This document shows, one piece after another, positions 9,009 to 17,042 of a DNA stretch of 64,000 nt. The stretch is from CAWJHE01 sp963842455 (GTDB lineage: Bacteria > Chloroflexota > Anaerolineae > Anaerolineales > UBA4823), in contig CAWJHE010000017.1 in NCBI GenBank assembly GCA_963842455.1, positions 496,001-560,000 on the forward strand, given 5' to 3'. A model generated the notes under the pieces. The model made no database searches, was not told the origin of the DNA, and saw nothing but the letters and a program-made list of their open reading frames with translations. Every line of letters begins with the position of its first letter. The stretch's first letter is position 1. Position numbers and translations under genes: made by a program.

Positions 9009-9542
9009 GTGTCTGCAACGCGTGGTCTCTTTATATTAAATGTAGGCTTTATTGTTCACCAAACGATCGGGTATAGCCGAGAGTTTCCGTTTGACGCGCC
9101 AGAAGCTACACTCTCTTCAGATCTGAAGCTTTACAATTTATCTGGCGTCGTGAAAGTCACCAGGACCGCCCAAGGTTTGCTCTTACAAGGCAAGTTTTCG
9201 GCCCAGGTAATCGCAGAATGTGTACGCTGTTTGGACGCAATTCACCAGGCTTTAGAAACAGAATTTACTGAATTGTATGCTTTTAACCATAATTCGGTAA
9301 CCGAGTCGGGGTTAATTCTTCCTGATAATGGCAAAATAAACCTTGCCCCCATTTTACGCGAAGAAATGTTACTGGCAATCCCAATCAATCCCATTTGTAA
9401 AGCAGACTGTAAGGGTTTGTGCCCGGTCTGTGGAGAGAACTTAAACCAAACCTTGTGTAACCATACTGACGAGGACATCGACCCTCGAATGGATGCTTTA
9501 AGAGCGCTATTGGGCAAAAGCAAAAATCCAAGCATTGGTTAG
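9009..9542 (+). CDS. YceD/DUF177 family zinc-binding protein
   Basis: A 177-residue DUF177 (YceD-like) protein. The N-terminal LNVGFIVHQTIGYSREF and the central AECVRCLDAIHQALE are typical, as is the C-terminal cysteine cluster CKADCKGLCPVCGENL, which should bind zinc. Family members are linked to 23S rRNA or ribosome assembly and usually precede rpmF (L32); here no rpmF follows and the next gene is the primary sigma factor. The start is taken as GTG 9009, which leaves only eight residues before the conserved region; no strong ribosome site decides it. Confidence 0.8.
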   Translation: MSATRGLFILNVGFIVHQTIGYSREFPFDAPEATLSSDLKLYNLSGVVKVTRTAQGLLLQGKFSAQVIAECVRCLDAIHQALETEFTELYAFNHNSVTESGLILPDNGKINLAPILREEMLLAIPINPICKADCKGLCPVCGENLNQTLCNHTDEDIDPRMDALRALLGKSKNPSIG

Positions 9543-9597
9543 ACCTGGCGCCATAATCAACAATCGCCAAACCATACCATAGCCAGGAGGAAAACTC

Positions 9598-10761
9598 ATG
9601 GCTTCTCAGGTCAAACACGGACAGGCCAGCCAGGCATTCGATCAACTCATCGAAAAGGCAAATATCCAAGGGTATCTTTCCATGGATGATATCTTGGAAT
9701 TGCTGCCGAAATTCCGCAATGACCAGCCAGGGCTTGTGACCTTTTTAGATTTGCTCGCCTTGCAGGGTGTTGAGGTCATTGATAATGAACCCGCCGATGC
9801 AGAGATTGAGGATCTTAACGACCCAGCTAATGACCCTGACTCTATCGACCGCATCCCGATCGAAGACACCGTAAGCCTTTATATGCGTGAAATGGCATCC
9901 ACGCCGCTCTTAGCTTATGATGAGGAGTTGGTGTTAGCTCAACGCATTGAGCGTGCTAAACTTGCCAGGCACAAATTAGCAAGATTGAATGGCTGTGAGG
10001 CAAACGAACGAAAAGAATTAGAAGCACAAATTCTGGATGGCGAAGCAGCTCGCGAAAGTTTAATCAAAGCCAACACCCGCCTGGTGGTCAGCGTGGCCAG
10101 GCGATATATTGGACGAGGCGTCCACTTCTTGGATCTGATCCAGGAAGGCAACCTGGGCTTGATGAAAGCTGTCGAAAAATTCGAACACCAACGTGGTTTT
10201 CGCTTCTCCACCTATGCCACCTGGTGGATTCGCCAGGGCATCACGCGCGCCATAGCTGACCAGGGGCGTACCATCCGCGTACCAGTACATATGACAGACC
10301 GGCTAAGACAGATCTACAAAACATCCCAACACCTGGAACAAAACCTGGGCCGAACGCCAACCCCTGAAGAGATCGCAATAGACCTTAACCTGGATCTATC
10401 CAAACTGCGTTGGATGCTGCAAGTTGCGCAGCCCACTCTTTCTCTTGAAAGCCCGGTCAATGAAGAGGATGAAGACGAGATTGGCGCTTATGTAGAAGAC
10501 CAAAATTCCCCCTCCCCAGCCCAAATCACCTACGAGAATATGCTGCGTGAACACGTTGAAGAAGTCCTATCAACCCTTTCACCGCGAGAGGCACGCGTGC
10601 TGCGCCTTCGTTTTGGGTTGGGCCAGGATCGTTCATATACCCTGGAAGAGGTGGGACAAAAGTTCGGCTTAACCCGAGAACGCATCCGCCAGATCGAAGG
10701 CAAAGCCCTGCGCCAGTTACGCCAACCCGGGCGCGCCCGCCGGCTGAGAGATTACAGCTAA
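9598..10761 (+). CDS. rpoD: Primary RNA polymerase sigma factor (SigA/RpoD)
   Basis: A 387-residue sigma-70 factor. Region 1.1 is short (residues about 10-60). Region 1.2 reads DTVSLYMREMASTPLL. Region 2 has NTRLVVSVARRYIGRG, LDLIQEGNLGLMKAVEKFE and FSTYATWWIRQGITRAI (core binding and -10 recognition). Region 3 starts at VPVHMTDRL. Region 4 ends with ARVLRLRFGLGQ and LTRERIRQIEGKALRQL, the -35-binding helix-turn-helix. The Shine-Dalgarno AGGAGG lies 7 bases before ATG 9598. With promoters of TTGACA/TATAAT type throughout the window, this factor is the likely reader of most of them. Confidence 0.95.
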   Translation: MASQVKHGQASQAFDQLIEKANIQGYLSMDDILELLPKFRNDQPGLVTFLDLLALQGVEVIDNEPADAEIEDLNDPANDPDSIDRIPIEDTVSLYMREMASTPLLAYDEELVLAQRIERAKLARHKLARLNGCEANERKELEAQILDGEAARESLIKANTRLVVSVARRYIGRGVHFLDLIQEGNLGLMKAVEKFEHQRGFRFSTYATWWIRQGITRAIADQGRTIRVPVHMTDRLRQIYKTSQHLEQNLGRTPTPEEIAIDLNLDLSKLRWMLQVAQPTLSLESPVNEEDEDEIGAYVEDQNSPSPAQITYENMLREHVEEVLSTLSPREARVLRLRFGLGQDRSYTLEEVGQKFGLTRERIRQIEGKALRQLRQPGRARRLRDYS

Positions 10762-10798
10762 GCCATTTCAGCGCTTATTTCACTCATTTAAATACTCC

Positions 10799-10827
10799 TT
10801 GACAAATCTCAACCAGGGATATAGACT
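10799..10827 (+). promoter_or_regulatory. Promoter of the metG leader
   Basis: TTGACA (10799-10804), 17 bases, then TAGACT (10822-10827). The predicted start is near 10,834, shortly before the GGAG ribosome site of the leader ORF at 10,853. Confidence 0.65.
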
Positions 10828-10852
10828 TATACCAGTCGTGAAGGAGACTCAA

Positions 10853-10972
10853 GTGTCTGCAATTGCCTATCCAGATATCGCCACCAGCTACTCTATGGCC
10901 ATGATGTGCAGCATGGTAAACTCGATACGCGCCTGCATTGGGGCAGCCGGTCATGTGGAAAATGCAGATTAA
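10853..10972 (+). CDS. Met-rich leader peptide of metG (39 aa)
   Basis: A small ORF of 39 codons with GGAG 8 bases before its GTG start. Codons 15, 17, 18 and 21 are ATG (SMAMMCSM), so four of seven codons call for methionine just before the segment that can form an antiterminator. The ORF lies between its own promoter (10799-10827) and a Rho-independent terminator (10999-11030) that precedes metG. This is the classic layout of ribosome-mediated attenuation: shortage of charged tRNA-Met stalls the ribosome at 10895-10915, freeing GGGCAGCC at 10941-10948 to pair with 10999-11006 and block the terminator. The peptide itself need not function. The reading is inference from the sequence layout, but all parts are visible. 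Confidence 0.7.
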   Translation: MSAIAYPDIATSYSMAMMCSMVNSIRACIGAAGHVENAD

Positions 10973-11030
10973 GTTTCCTCACAAATAATGAATGCTCGGG
11001 CTGTCCTTTGTAGGGCAGCCTTTTTATTTT
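10941..11030 (+). promoter_or_regulatory. Antiterminator/terminator attenuator of metG
   Basis: The terminator stem is GGCTGTCC (10999-11006) with GGGCAGCC (11013-11020), loop TTTGTA, followed by TTTTTATTTT. The same 3' arm sequence GGGCAGCC also occurs at 10941-10948 inside the leader ORF and can pair with 10999-11006 instead, giving a mutually exclusive antiterminator. Both stems have eight pairs including one G-U. Confidence 0.72.
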
Positions 11031-11057
11031 GAATGATGCAAATTTTTCTGGAGGTTC

Positions 11058-12845
11058 ATGATGTCTGAATTTATTCTTGTAGCAGCAGCCTGGCCTTATG
11101 CCAATTCACATATCCATGTAGGCAATATTACGGGCTCATATTTACCGGCCGATATCTTCGCTCGCTACCAGCGCCTGGTCGGGAATCAGGTCATCATGGT
11201 ATCCGGCTCTGATGCACATGGCACGCCGGTCACCGTGCGCGCTGATGCCGAACAAACCACACCCGTGGCAGTCTACCAGAAATTCCACCAGGGCTTTATC
11301 GAACTCTTTCAAAAACTGGGGTTGAGCTACGATCTTTTTACCAGCACCCACACAGAAAATCATTTCAAGGTCTCTCAGGCAATTTTCCTGGCCCTGAAAA
11401 AGAATAATTACCTGTATAGTGAGCGCCAGTTCCAGTGGTTTGCACCCTCCCAGGGACGCTTCCTGCCAGACCGTTATGTAGAAGGCACCTGCTATTTATG
11501 CGGGTACACCAATGCCCGAGGCGACCAATGCGATGGCTGCGGCAGCCTGCTGGACGCCGCCCAAATCATCGACCCACGCTCAAAAATCGACGGCACCACA
11601 CCAGAATTGAGGGAGACCGAACATTTTTATCTGGATTTAGGCGCATTAGAGCCTGGCATTGTTGAGTTTCTCCGCCAACGCGAAAGTTACTGGCGCCCCA
11701 ATGTACTGCGCCAATCCTTGGGACAAATTCTTGCCAATGGGCTGCATGGGCGCGCCATCACTCGCGACCTGGACTGGGGCATTCCGGTACCGGTCGAGGG
11801 CTGGCAGGGCAAGTGCCTGTATGTCTGGTTCGAGGCCGTGATCGGATATCTTTCCGCAGCTGTTGAATGGTCCCAGCTCAATGGTCAACCAGATGCCTGG
11901 AAAAACTGGTGGTTCAACCCGGAGGCGAAATCCTATTACTTCATCGGCAAAGACAATATCCCCTTCCACGCTGTGATCTGGCCAGCTCAACTGGAAGGAG
12001 CAGGCGAATGGTTTGGCAAGCTTTTCAGTGAAGACGAGGGCAAGAAGCTTACATTGCCCTTCGATGTGCCCGCCAATGAATTCATGAACCTGGAAGGACA
12101 GAAGATTTCCGGCAGCCGCAACTGGGCTGTTTGGGGTTTGGATTTCCTCAGCCGCTACGATCCCGACCCGCTGCGCTACTACCTGACCGTCAACATGCCC
12201 GAAAGCAAAGACACAGACTGGGACTGGGAAGGCTTCCTGCGGCGCAACAACGACGAGCTGGTAGCTACCTGGGGCAACCTGGCTAACCGTGTGCTTTCCT
12301 TTGCGTACAAACACTGGGATGGCCGCGTGCCCGAGCCAGGTGACTTGCGCCCGAAAGATCTGGAGGTCCTCAGGGTGGTTGAAGCTGGCTTCGAATCTGT
12401 GGGCGAGCATTTCCAGGCCGTACGCCTGCGAGCCGCCTTGGGGGAGGCAATGCGCTTAGCTACCGAAGTAAACAAGTACCTGGACGAAGCCGCGCCCTGG
12501 TTCGAAATTAAAACGGATAAGGATGAAGCCAGTAAAACGATCTTCACAGCCATAAAAGCCATTGATTCGCTCAAGACCCTCCTGGCGCCTTTCCTGCCCT
12601 TCACCAGCCAGAAACTGCAAGAGTACCTGGGCTACAACGAACCCTTGTTTGGGGAACAATTCACCGAGTCTCAGCAAGACAACCTGGGCGAGCACACCAC
12701 CCTGCGGTACCGGCCAAGCGCAAAGGATAAGCAATGGGCGCCCAGCCAACTGCAGCCCGGACAGGTTATGAAGCAGCCTGGTCCGTTGTTCAAAAAACTT
12801 GAGCCCAGTATTGTGGAAGAAGAACGCGCCCGCCTGGGCAATTAA
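11058..12845 (+). CDS. metG: Methionyl-tRNA synthetase
   Basis: Class I aminoacyl-tRNA synthetase of 595 residues that charges both initiator and elongator tRNA-Met. The HIGH-type motif is in AAAWPYANSHIHVGN (residues about 8-22). The connective-peptide zinc knuckle is CYLCGYTNARGDQCDGC. KMSKS is replaced by the variant KISGS in LEGQKISGSRNW. The rest is an anticodon-binding helical domain with WGNLANRVLSF. There is no C-terminal dimerisation (Trbp111) domain. Translation begins at ATG 11058 or 11061 behind GGAGG. Expression is probably controlled by the Met-leader attenuator just upstream, and a strong hairpin terminator follows at 12,871. Confidence 0.95.
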   Translation: MMSEFILVAAAWPYANSHIHVGNITGSYLPADIFARYQRLVGNQVIMVSGSDAHGTPVTVRADAEQTTPVAVYQKFHQGFIELFQKLGLSYDLFTSTHTENHFKVSQAIFLALKKNNYLYSERQFQWFAPSQGRFLPDRYVEGTCYLCGYTNARGDQCDGCGSLLDAAQIIDPRSKIDGTTPELRETEHFYLDLGALEPGIVEFLRQRESYWRPNVLRQSLGQILANGLHGRAITRDLDWGIPVPVEGWQGKCLYVWFEAVIGYLSAAVEWSQLNGQPDAWKNWWFNPEAKSYYFIGKDNIPFHAVIWPAQLEGAGEWFGKLFSEDEGKKLTLPFDVPANEFMNLEGQKISGSRNWAVWGLDFLSRYDPDPLRYYLTVNMPESKDTDWDWEGFLRRNNDELVATWGNLANRVLSFAYKHWDGRVPEPGDLRPKDLEVLRVVEAGFESVGEHFQAVRLRAALGEAMRLATEVNKYLDEAAPWFEIKTDKDEASKTIFTAIKAIDSLKTLLAPFLPFTSQKLQEYLGYNEPLFGEQFTESQQDNLGEHTTLRYRPSAKDKQWAPSQLQPGQVMKQPGPLFKKLEPSIVEEERARLGN

Positions 12846-12869
12846 ATCTGACTTCGTTTAAGCTCTTAG

Positions 12870-12903
12870 AAAAATCCCAGGTACTGATGCCTGGGATTTT
12901 TTC
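12870..12903. terminator. Bidirectional Rho-independent terminator
   Basis: AAAATCCCAGG and CCTGGGATTTTTT form an 11-bp stem around an 8-base loop. The A-run and T-run on either side allow it to stop metG transcription from the left and the DUF6504/pncC transcript from the right. Confidence 0.85.
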
Positions 12904-12950
12904 ATAGAGTTTAAACTAGGCGAAAATTTTAAGATAATGAACCGGGGTCA

Positions 12951-13190
12951 TCAGACAGGAAAACGCCCGCTTCTGCCTGGCTCTTGTAAATACCAACGTT
13001 TTTCGCCTGGTACAAAGAGAAGTTCCACAACTTTCTCCACCGGAATCATCACCAGGAAATGGTCACCAGCCGTATCTTGCCAGCGCCTTCCCCCCTGGTT
13101 CACCGGATAAGAGCGCCCTTTCCAGATGACCTGCACTGGCGTTACCTGACCATCTGCTCCAAACCTGGCTGTCACCTCAACGGCTATCAT
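12951..13190 (-). CDS. DUF6504-like small protein
   Basis: About 79 residues from the preferred ATG at 13188-13190 (a longer start at 13220 is possible). The sequence has MIAVEVTARFGADG, VIWKGRSYPV and HFLVMIPVEKVVELLF, matching what I recall of the DUF6504 family, a single small beta-rich domain of unknown role found mainly in Chloroflexota and Actinobacteria. It overlaps the end of the PncC gene by 14 bases, so the two are translationally coupled. Nothing in the sequence gives a catalytic site. The family name is from memory. Confidence 0.6.
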   Translation of the reverse strand: MIAVEVTARFGADGQVTPVQVIWKGRSYPVNQGGRRWQDTAGDHFLVMIPVEKVVELLFVPGEKRWYLQEPGRSGRFPV

Positions 13191-13680
13191 CTTCGCTTTC
13201 TTCCTCTGATAAATAATCAACCAGCAACTGCAGAGCTTGCTCAGCGGAATGCTCTTTCACCTGCAAACGGTCCCCTGGCCAGATAAACGACCAGGCATCG
13301 TCCACATCTTCAGCGCTCAAACCGATCCAGGTCAGGCCAACGGGTTTATCTGGCATCCCGCCGCCCGGTCCGGCAATCCCGCTGATCGCCAGGCCAATAT
13401 CGGCAGCCAGGGCGCGACGTACCCCGCGCGCCATCTCGATCACGGTCTGCTCGCTGACTGCGCCATATTTTTCCAGAGTCGCCCAGCGCACCCCCAGTAA
13501 ACGCACCTTGGCTTCATAAGCATATGCTGTGACGCTGCCCATGTAATAGGTCGATGCACCGGGGATATTGGTGATGCGGTGTCCCACTAACCCGCCTGTG
13601 CATGACTCGGCAACCGCCAGGCGTAAACCGCGCTGGCGTAACAGTTCTCCTACCAGGATTTCTAAAGGTTTCTTTTCCAT
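13177..13680 (-). CDS. pncC: PncC/CinA C-terminal-type nicotinamide-nucleotide amidohydrolase
   Basis: A 167-residue stand-alone CinA C-terminal domain. LAVAESCTGGLVGHRIT holds the catalytic Ser and the substrate-binding glycines; YYMGSVTAYAYEAKVRLLGV and GLAISGIAGPGGG complete the family pattern. These enzymes hydrolyse nicotinamide mononucleotide to nicotinate mononucleotide in pyridine-nucleotide salvage. The ATG at 13678-13680 lies only 5 bases after a perfect TATAAT (complement of 13686-13691), so the message is probably leaderless. The DUF6504 gene overlaps its 3' end. Confidence 0.88.
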   Translation of the reverse strand: MEKKPLEILVGELLRQRGLRLAVAESCTGGLVGHRITNIPGASTYYMGSVTAYAYEAKVRLLGVRWATLEKYGAVSEQTVIEMARGVRRALAADIGLAISGIAGPGGGMPDKPVGLTWIGLSAEDVDDAWSFIWPGDRLQVKEHSAEQALQLLVDYLSEEESEDDSR

Positions 13681-13685
13681 ACCGG

Positions 13686-13691
13686 TATTAT
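13686..13691 (-). promoter_or_regulatory. -10 element of pncC, probable leaderless start
   Basis: On the minus strand TATAAT ends 5 bases before ATG, placing the expected transcription start at or next to the A of the start codon. No Shine-Dalgarno is present. The -35 is weak. Confidence 0.5.
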
Positions 13692-13754
13692 ACTTGCCAA
13701 CCAGGGCAAGAAGATCACTGAAGACTTGAATTAAACCCGATTTGTTGAGTAGTT

Positions 13755-13763
13755 TGGTACAAT
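13755..13763 (+). promoter_or_regulatory. Extended -10 promoter of the DsbA-like gene
   Basis: TGGTACAAT is an extended -10 element (TGn then TACAAT at 13758-13763). The gene start is at 13844, preceded by AGGAGAG. Confidence 0.4.
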
Positions 13764-13843
13764 TGCCCCATTACTGGTCAGAACATTGAGACATCAAAAC
13801 CGGCTAGCAAACTACATTACTCTGTTCGGATAGGAGAGCAAAC

Positions 13844-14581
13844 ATGGAAGATTTACCTGGCGAACCCAAGCCAGCGTTCACCATCAATTTTTATTCTTGG
13901 GCGACGCCCATCGTAGGGCTGGTCATGTTATTGGTTGGATTAGCAGGCGGCTATTTCGGTCGCCCCTTACTGAGCCCTGAAACAAGGCAGCCCGAACCGC
14001 AAGCCACCGTCCCGGCAGTCAACCTGCCGGAAGAAGCGCCCCAAAGCGCCGAGGAGATGATGGATTTCCTGGTCGGCCAGGTACGCCATTTCAAAGGCGA
14101 TGCCAACGCACCGGTGACAATCATCGAATTCAGCGACTTTCAGTGACCCTACTGCGGCAAATTTGCAGCTGACGCGGGTCGTCAGATCGACACAACATAT
14201 GTATCTTCAGGGGATGTACGCTTTGGTTACTGGCATTTCAACTTCCTGGGAGAAGAATCTAACTGGGCTTCCGAAGCCAGCGAATGCGCTGCGGACCAGG
14301 ATGCCTTCTGGGAGTACCACGATCACCTGCTCAACAACCAGGGCGATTACAGCAAGGATAATCTAAAAGCTTTTGCCGAAGAGCTGGGCCTGGACACCAA
14401 AGCCTTTAATGAATGCCTGGATAGCGGCAAGTACACCAGCCTGGTGCTTTCGCAGACTGATATTGCCCGCCAGATCGGCGTGCAAAGCACCCCCAGTTTC
14501 ATTGTAAACGGCAAGGCCATTGTCGGCGCCCAGCCTTTCGAAGCATTCCAACAGGCGATTGACGGTTTACTGAATCCTTAG
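13844..14581 (+). CDS. DsbA-like thiol oxidoreductase with in-frame TGA at the active site (candidate selenoprotein)
   Basis: A membrane-anchored thioredoxin-fold protein of 245 residues if TGA 14144-14146 is read through. Residues about 18-38 are a membrane anchor, about 40-75 a Pro-rich linker, and the DsbA/Thioredoxin_4 domain follows, opening with APVTIIEFSDFQ. The next codon is TGA where homologues have the first Cys of CPYC; PYCGKFA follows at once and the frame stays open for 145 codons to a TAG at 14581, with VQSTPSFIVNGK carrying the conserved cis-Pro. A perfect 6-bp hairpin (14169-14174 with 14180-14185, loop CGGGT) lies 22 bases after the TGA, within the range for a bacterial SECIS. 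Selenocysteine at residue 101 is likely; a substitution or base-call error at a Cys codon is the alternative. Extracytoplasmic disulphide chemistry is the expected role. Confidence 0.8.
14169..14185 (+). promoter_or_regulatory. Candidate bacterial SECIS hairpin
   Basis: CTGACG-CGGGT-CGTCAG is a perfect six-pair stem with a five-base loop carrying G at loop position 2. The loop starts 28 bases after the UGA, inside the usual spacing for SelB-bound hairpins. Confidence 0.5.
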
Positions 14582-14651
14582 CCCCGTTTTTAAACTTCCG
14601 GTCAACGCAATGTTTTGCGCCCGGAAAAGAAGCAGTGCGCCAATAAAACAT

Positions 14652-14695
14652 AAGCCGGTGAAAAGATCCTTGTGCTGATCTTTTCACCGGCTTTT
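14652..14695. terminator. Strong bidirectional terminator
   Basis: AAGCCGGTGAAAAGATC (14652-14668) pairs perfectly with GATCTTTTCACCGGCTT (14677-14693) around an eight-base loop, followed by TTTT. It separates the DsbA-like gene from the convergent DUF624 gene. Confidence 0.85.
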
Positions 14696-14707
14696 ATGTA
14701 TCCGAAT

Positions 14708-15334
14708 TCAATCTTCTTTCTTTTGCGAGTCCAGTATCTGCCGGACGATGTATCCCGTTGCTCGACTCGCCAGGTAAGCGCTTATCCCAGCTGTGAACAA
14801 CAACCAGGCCGGCCACACAAAGAACGTGGTGAGATAAGCCAGCAACAGGATCACCAAGGCAACGCCCAGAGCATACTTTGGATTGAAGGCAAATAACCCC
14901 ACGCTGTTGCGCAAAGCCAGCAACACGCGCGCTTCAGTCTGTTCGATCAGCAAGGGAAAGGTGTAGGTTTGGACCAACAGCCAGATCAGCACCAAAGCAA
15001 TGAAGATCGCCCGCACCCAGAAGAAAATATCGCCTTCCATCTCTGTGTAAAAAATGATGTTGCTGATCAAAATCGCCAACACGAGCAAGTTGATAAGCGC
15101 CCAGCGCCAGGAAACCCAAAAGTATTGCCGGAAGCCCTCAAAAAAGGAGCGCCAGGTCACCGGGCGGTCGTGCGCTAACTCGCTGGCTACAAAATATAAA
15201 CCGGCTGCAGCTGGCGGCGCGGTAAGGATAGGAAGCGTGAATAATGCCCACAGCACATTGGCTAACAGAATATCAAAAAAGTTATGAAAACCCTCCACCA
15301 GCCAGGCGTATAAACCATCTTTGGTAACATCCAT
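14708..15334 (-). CDS. YesL/DUF624 family membrane protein
   Basis: A 208-residue integral membrane protein with about five hydrophobic segments (NVLWALFTLPILTAPPA, ALINLLVLAILISNIIF, AIFIALVLIWLLVQTY, ALGVALVILLLAYLTTFFVWP and a final short one). The first segment with TLPILTAPPAAAGLYF is the usual DUF624 start. Members of this family sit beside sugar ABC transporters and LacI regulators and are thought to take part in carbohydrate uptake or its regulation, but the mechanism is unknown. Here it starts 3 bases after the stop of the LacI-type gene, so the two form a transcription unit, yet no transporter is next to them. Confidence 0.8.
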   Translation of the reverse strand: MDVTKDGLYAWLVEGFHNFFDILLANVLWALFTLPILTAPPAAAGLYFVASELAHDRPVTWRSFFEGFRQYFWVSWRWALINLLVLAILISNIIFYTEMEGDIFFWVRAIFIALVLIWLLVQTYTFPLLIEQTEARVLLALRNSVGLFAFNPKYALGVALVILLLAYLTTFFVWPAWLLFTAGISAYLASRATGYIVRQILDSQKKED

Positions 15335-15337
15335 ACT

Positions 15338-16384
15338 TTATGCTCCCGATTGACCTGCAAAAATAAAATCAGAGGATTGCCGGACAATTAACTCCGGCTT
15401 GAATAATATCTGCGTTTGGTCTTCTGCCGCGCCGTTCAAAATCCCCACCAGCATCTCCACCAACCGCGCCCCAATTTGAGCAACCGGCTGACGCACAGAG
15501 GTCAATGGCGGGGTCAGATACGCCACCATAGGGGTATCATCATAACCGCTCACCGCCAGGCCTTGCCCCAGCTCAACCCCCAATTCCCTGGCAGCCTGCA
15601 TAGCGCCTATCGCCATCACATCGTTAAAAGCCACCAATGCAGTCGGGCGCTTTCCTGGGGGACGTGCCAAAAACTGACGGGCGGATTGGTACCCAAACTG
15701 GAAGGTGCCCTCCCCGCGTGAAATATCACTTTCAATGACAGGCAAACCCGCTCCGTTCATGGCTGCCGAAAAGCCTTCCATACGGTTCTGACCAACACGA
15801 GAATTCAGGGGAAATGCAATCGCCGCGATCGAACGGTGCCCATTAGCCACCAGGTGCTCAACCACCTGCTGCATCCCCGCCGCGCCATCCAGGTCCACGC
15901 AGGGAAAATGCCAGTGCGGGTTCGAACGCCCAAAAGCCGCAAAGGGGAAACTCACATGGCGCAGGAAAGAGATGCGCGCATCATCATACTCCACGCCAGA
16001 GAGGATGAACGCATCCACCTGGTTGGCATCGATTAACTGACGGTACAGGTTGAGCTGCTGTTCGCCCTCCTGATAGGAAAAGCACAGGATATGATAACCG
16101 GCAGCTTCAGCAGAGCGTAACAGGCTGCGCAGAAATTCATCCAGGATGGGGTTAACCTGGTCGGGGGGAGGCGGTCGCCAGGAATAACCCAGCTGCCCGC
16201 TGCGCTGCAAACGCAGGTTACGGGCGCTGTAGTTCGGGCGGTACCCCAGCTCACGCGCCGCCCTGCGAATACGCTCATCCGTCTCCTTCGATACCCTGGC
16301 TTTATGGTTCAAAACCTTGGAAACCGTCTGGAAACTGACCCCGGATTGAGCTGCAATCTGCTTTAACGTCGCACGTCCTGCCAA
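15338..16384 (-). CDS. LacI-family transcriptional regulator
   Basis: A 348-residue LacI/GalR regulator. Residues 5-50 are the helix-turn-helix and hinge: TLKQIAAQSGVSFQTVSKVLN followed by RIRRAARELGYRPN. The effector domain is a periplasmic-binding-protein fold with VDAFILSGVEYDD, HRSIAAIAFPLNSRVGQNR, RPTALVAFNDVMAIGAMQAA and LAVSGYDDTPMVAYLTPPLTSVRQP. It should bind an inverted operator and release it when a sugar-like ligand binds. The start is a TTG at 16382-16384 with GGGAG upstream and a -10 TATAAT at the complement of 16414-16419. Its partner gene is the DUF624 protein; a reductase is divergent. Confidence 0.92.
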   Translation of the reverse strand: MAGRATLKQIAAQSGVSFQTVSKVLNHKARVSKETDERIRRAARELGYRPNYSARNLRLQRSGQLGYSWRPPPPDQVNPILDEFLRSLLRSAEAAGYHILCFSYQEGEQQLNLYRQLIDANQVDAFILSGVEYDDARISFLRHVSFPFAAFGRSNPHWHFPCVDLDGAAGMQQVVEHLVANGHRSIAAIAFPLNSRVGQNRMEGFSAAMNGAGLPVIESDISRGEGTFQFGYQSARQFLARPPGKRPTALVAFNDVMAIGAMQAARELGVELGQGLAVSGYDDTPMVAYLTPPLTSVRQPVAQIGARLVEMLVGILNGAAEDQTQILFKPELIVRQSSDFIFAGQSGA

Positions 16385-16500
16385 AAAAATACTCCCGTCA
16401 ACAGAATGCCTGCATTATAACCTTAACCCCAGCAGGTTTTCAGTCCACCCATTCAGCGTAACAAATCCCCGTGAAACCGCGTCATCATGCCAAAATTTTG

Positions 16501-16528
16501 TTGACACAAGCCTAAAAAAGGCCATAAT
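16501..16528 (+). promoter_or_regulatory. Promoter of the deazaflavin-dependent reductase, probable leaderless start
   Basis: TTGACA (16501-16506) and CATAAT (16523-16528) are 16 bases apart. The ATG at 16535 follows the -10 by 6 bases, so transcription should begin at or beside the start codon. Confidence 0.55.
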
Positions 16529-16534
16529 TAAACT

Positions 16535-17042
16535 ATGACAAAACCCAACCCAACAACCACAAAACCCGGCCTGATCTGGCGCTGGATGCGCTTCCTCAAC
16601 CAGCAGCGTCGCCCTCAAAAACGTGGCGCGCCTGCCCATCCAGCGCAAAGTACTGATCCTGACCACCACCGGCAGGAAAAGCGGCCTGCCCCGCCAGACA
16701 CCCCTGCAATATGAAGAGATCGACGGGCTGATCTACGTCGCCTCGGCGCGTGGCACAGCGGCTGACTGGTATCGCAACCTGCAGAAACAACCGCTGGTAA
16801 AACTGCAATTCGGAGACAGGCAACTGGAAGGCATCGCCGAAACGGTCACAGAACCAGCCCAAATCGCCGACTTCCTGCAATATCGCCTGGAGCGCCACCC
16901 CAGGATGATCGGCGCTATCATGCGGCTGGAAGGTCTGCCGCTACATTACACCCGCGCCGACCTGGAAAAATTCGCCCAGGATAAAGCCCTGGCTGTCATC
17001 CGCCCGCAAGCCAACGCAGTTTCAACCGATGATCCAAGTTAG
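16535..17042 (+). CDS. Deazaflavin (F420)-dependent nitroreductase-family protein, probably frameshifted near 16,600
   Basis: The main part (from about 16,608) reads KVLILTTTGRKSGLPRQTPLQYEEIDGLIYVAS, the typical split-barrel start of the DUF385/F420-dependent nitroreductase family, followed by DWYRNLQKQPLVKLQFGDRQ. The promoter at 16501-16528 and the ATG at 16535 lead into LIWRWMRFLNQ in a different frame, which fits the helix that precedes this domain in homologues, so one base is probably wrong near 16,600; without the correction the ORF begins at GTG 16623. These proteins bind F420, FMN or heme and reduce varied substrates. The next gene overlaps its stop by 14 bases. Confidence 0.75.

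Noticed and set aside
10853..11030. SAM or other methionine riboswitch before metG
   Set aside because: I see no S-box or SAM-II type conserved core. The Met-rich ORF and alternative stems explain the layout better.
11646..12410. A 254-codon open frame on the minus strand inside metG
   Set aside because: Shadow of metG, which has all synthetase motifs on the plus strand.
14144..14146. Treating the TGA as a simple end of a 100-aa protein
   Set aside because: The same frame continues for 145 conserved codons with the second active-site Cys directly after it, so a short protein with no active site is unlikely.
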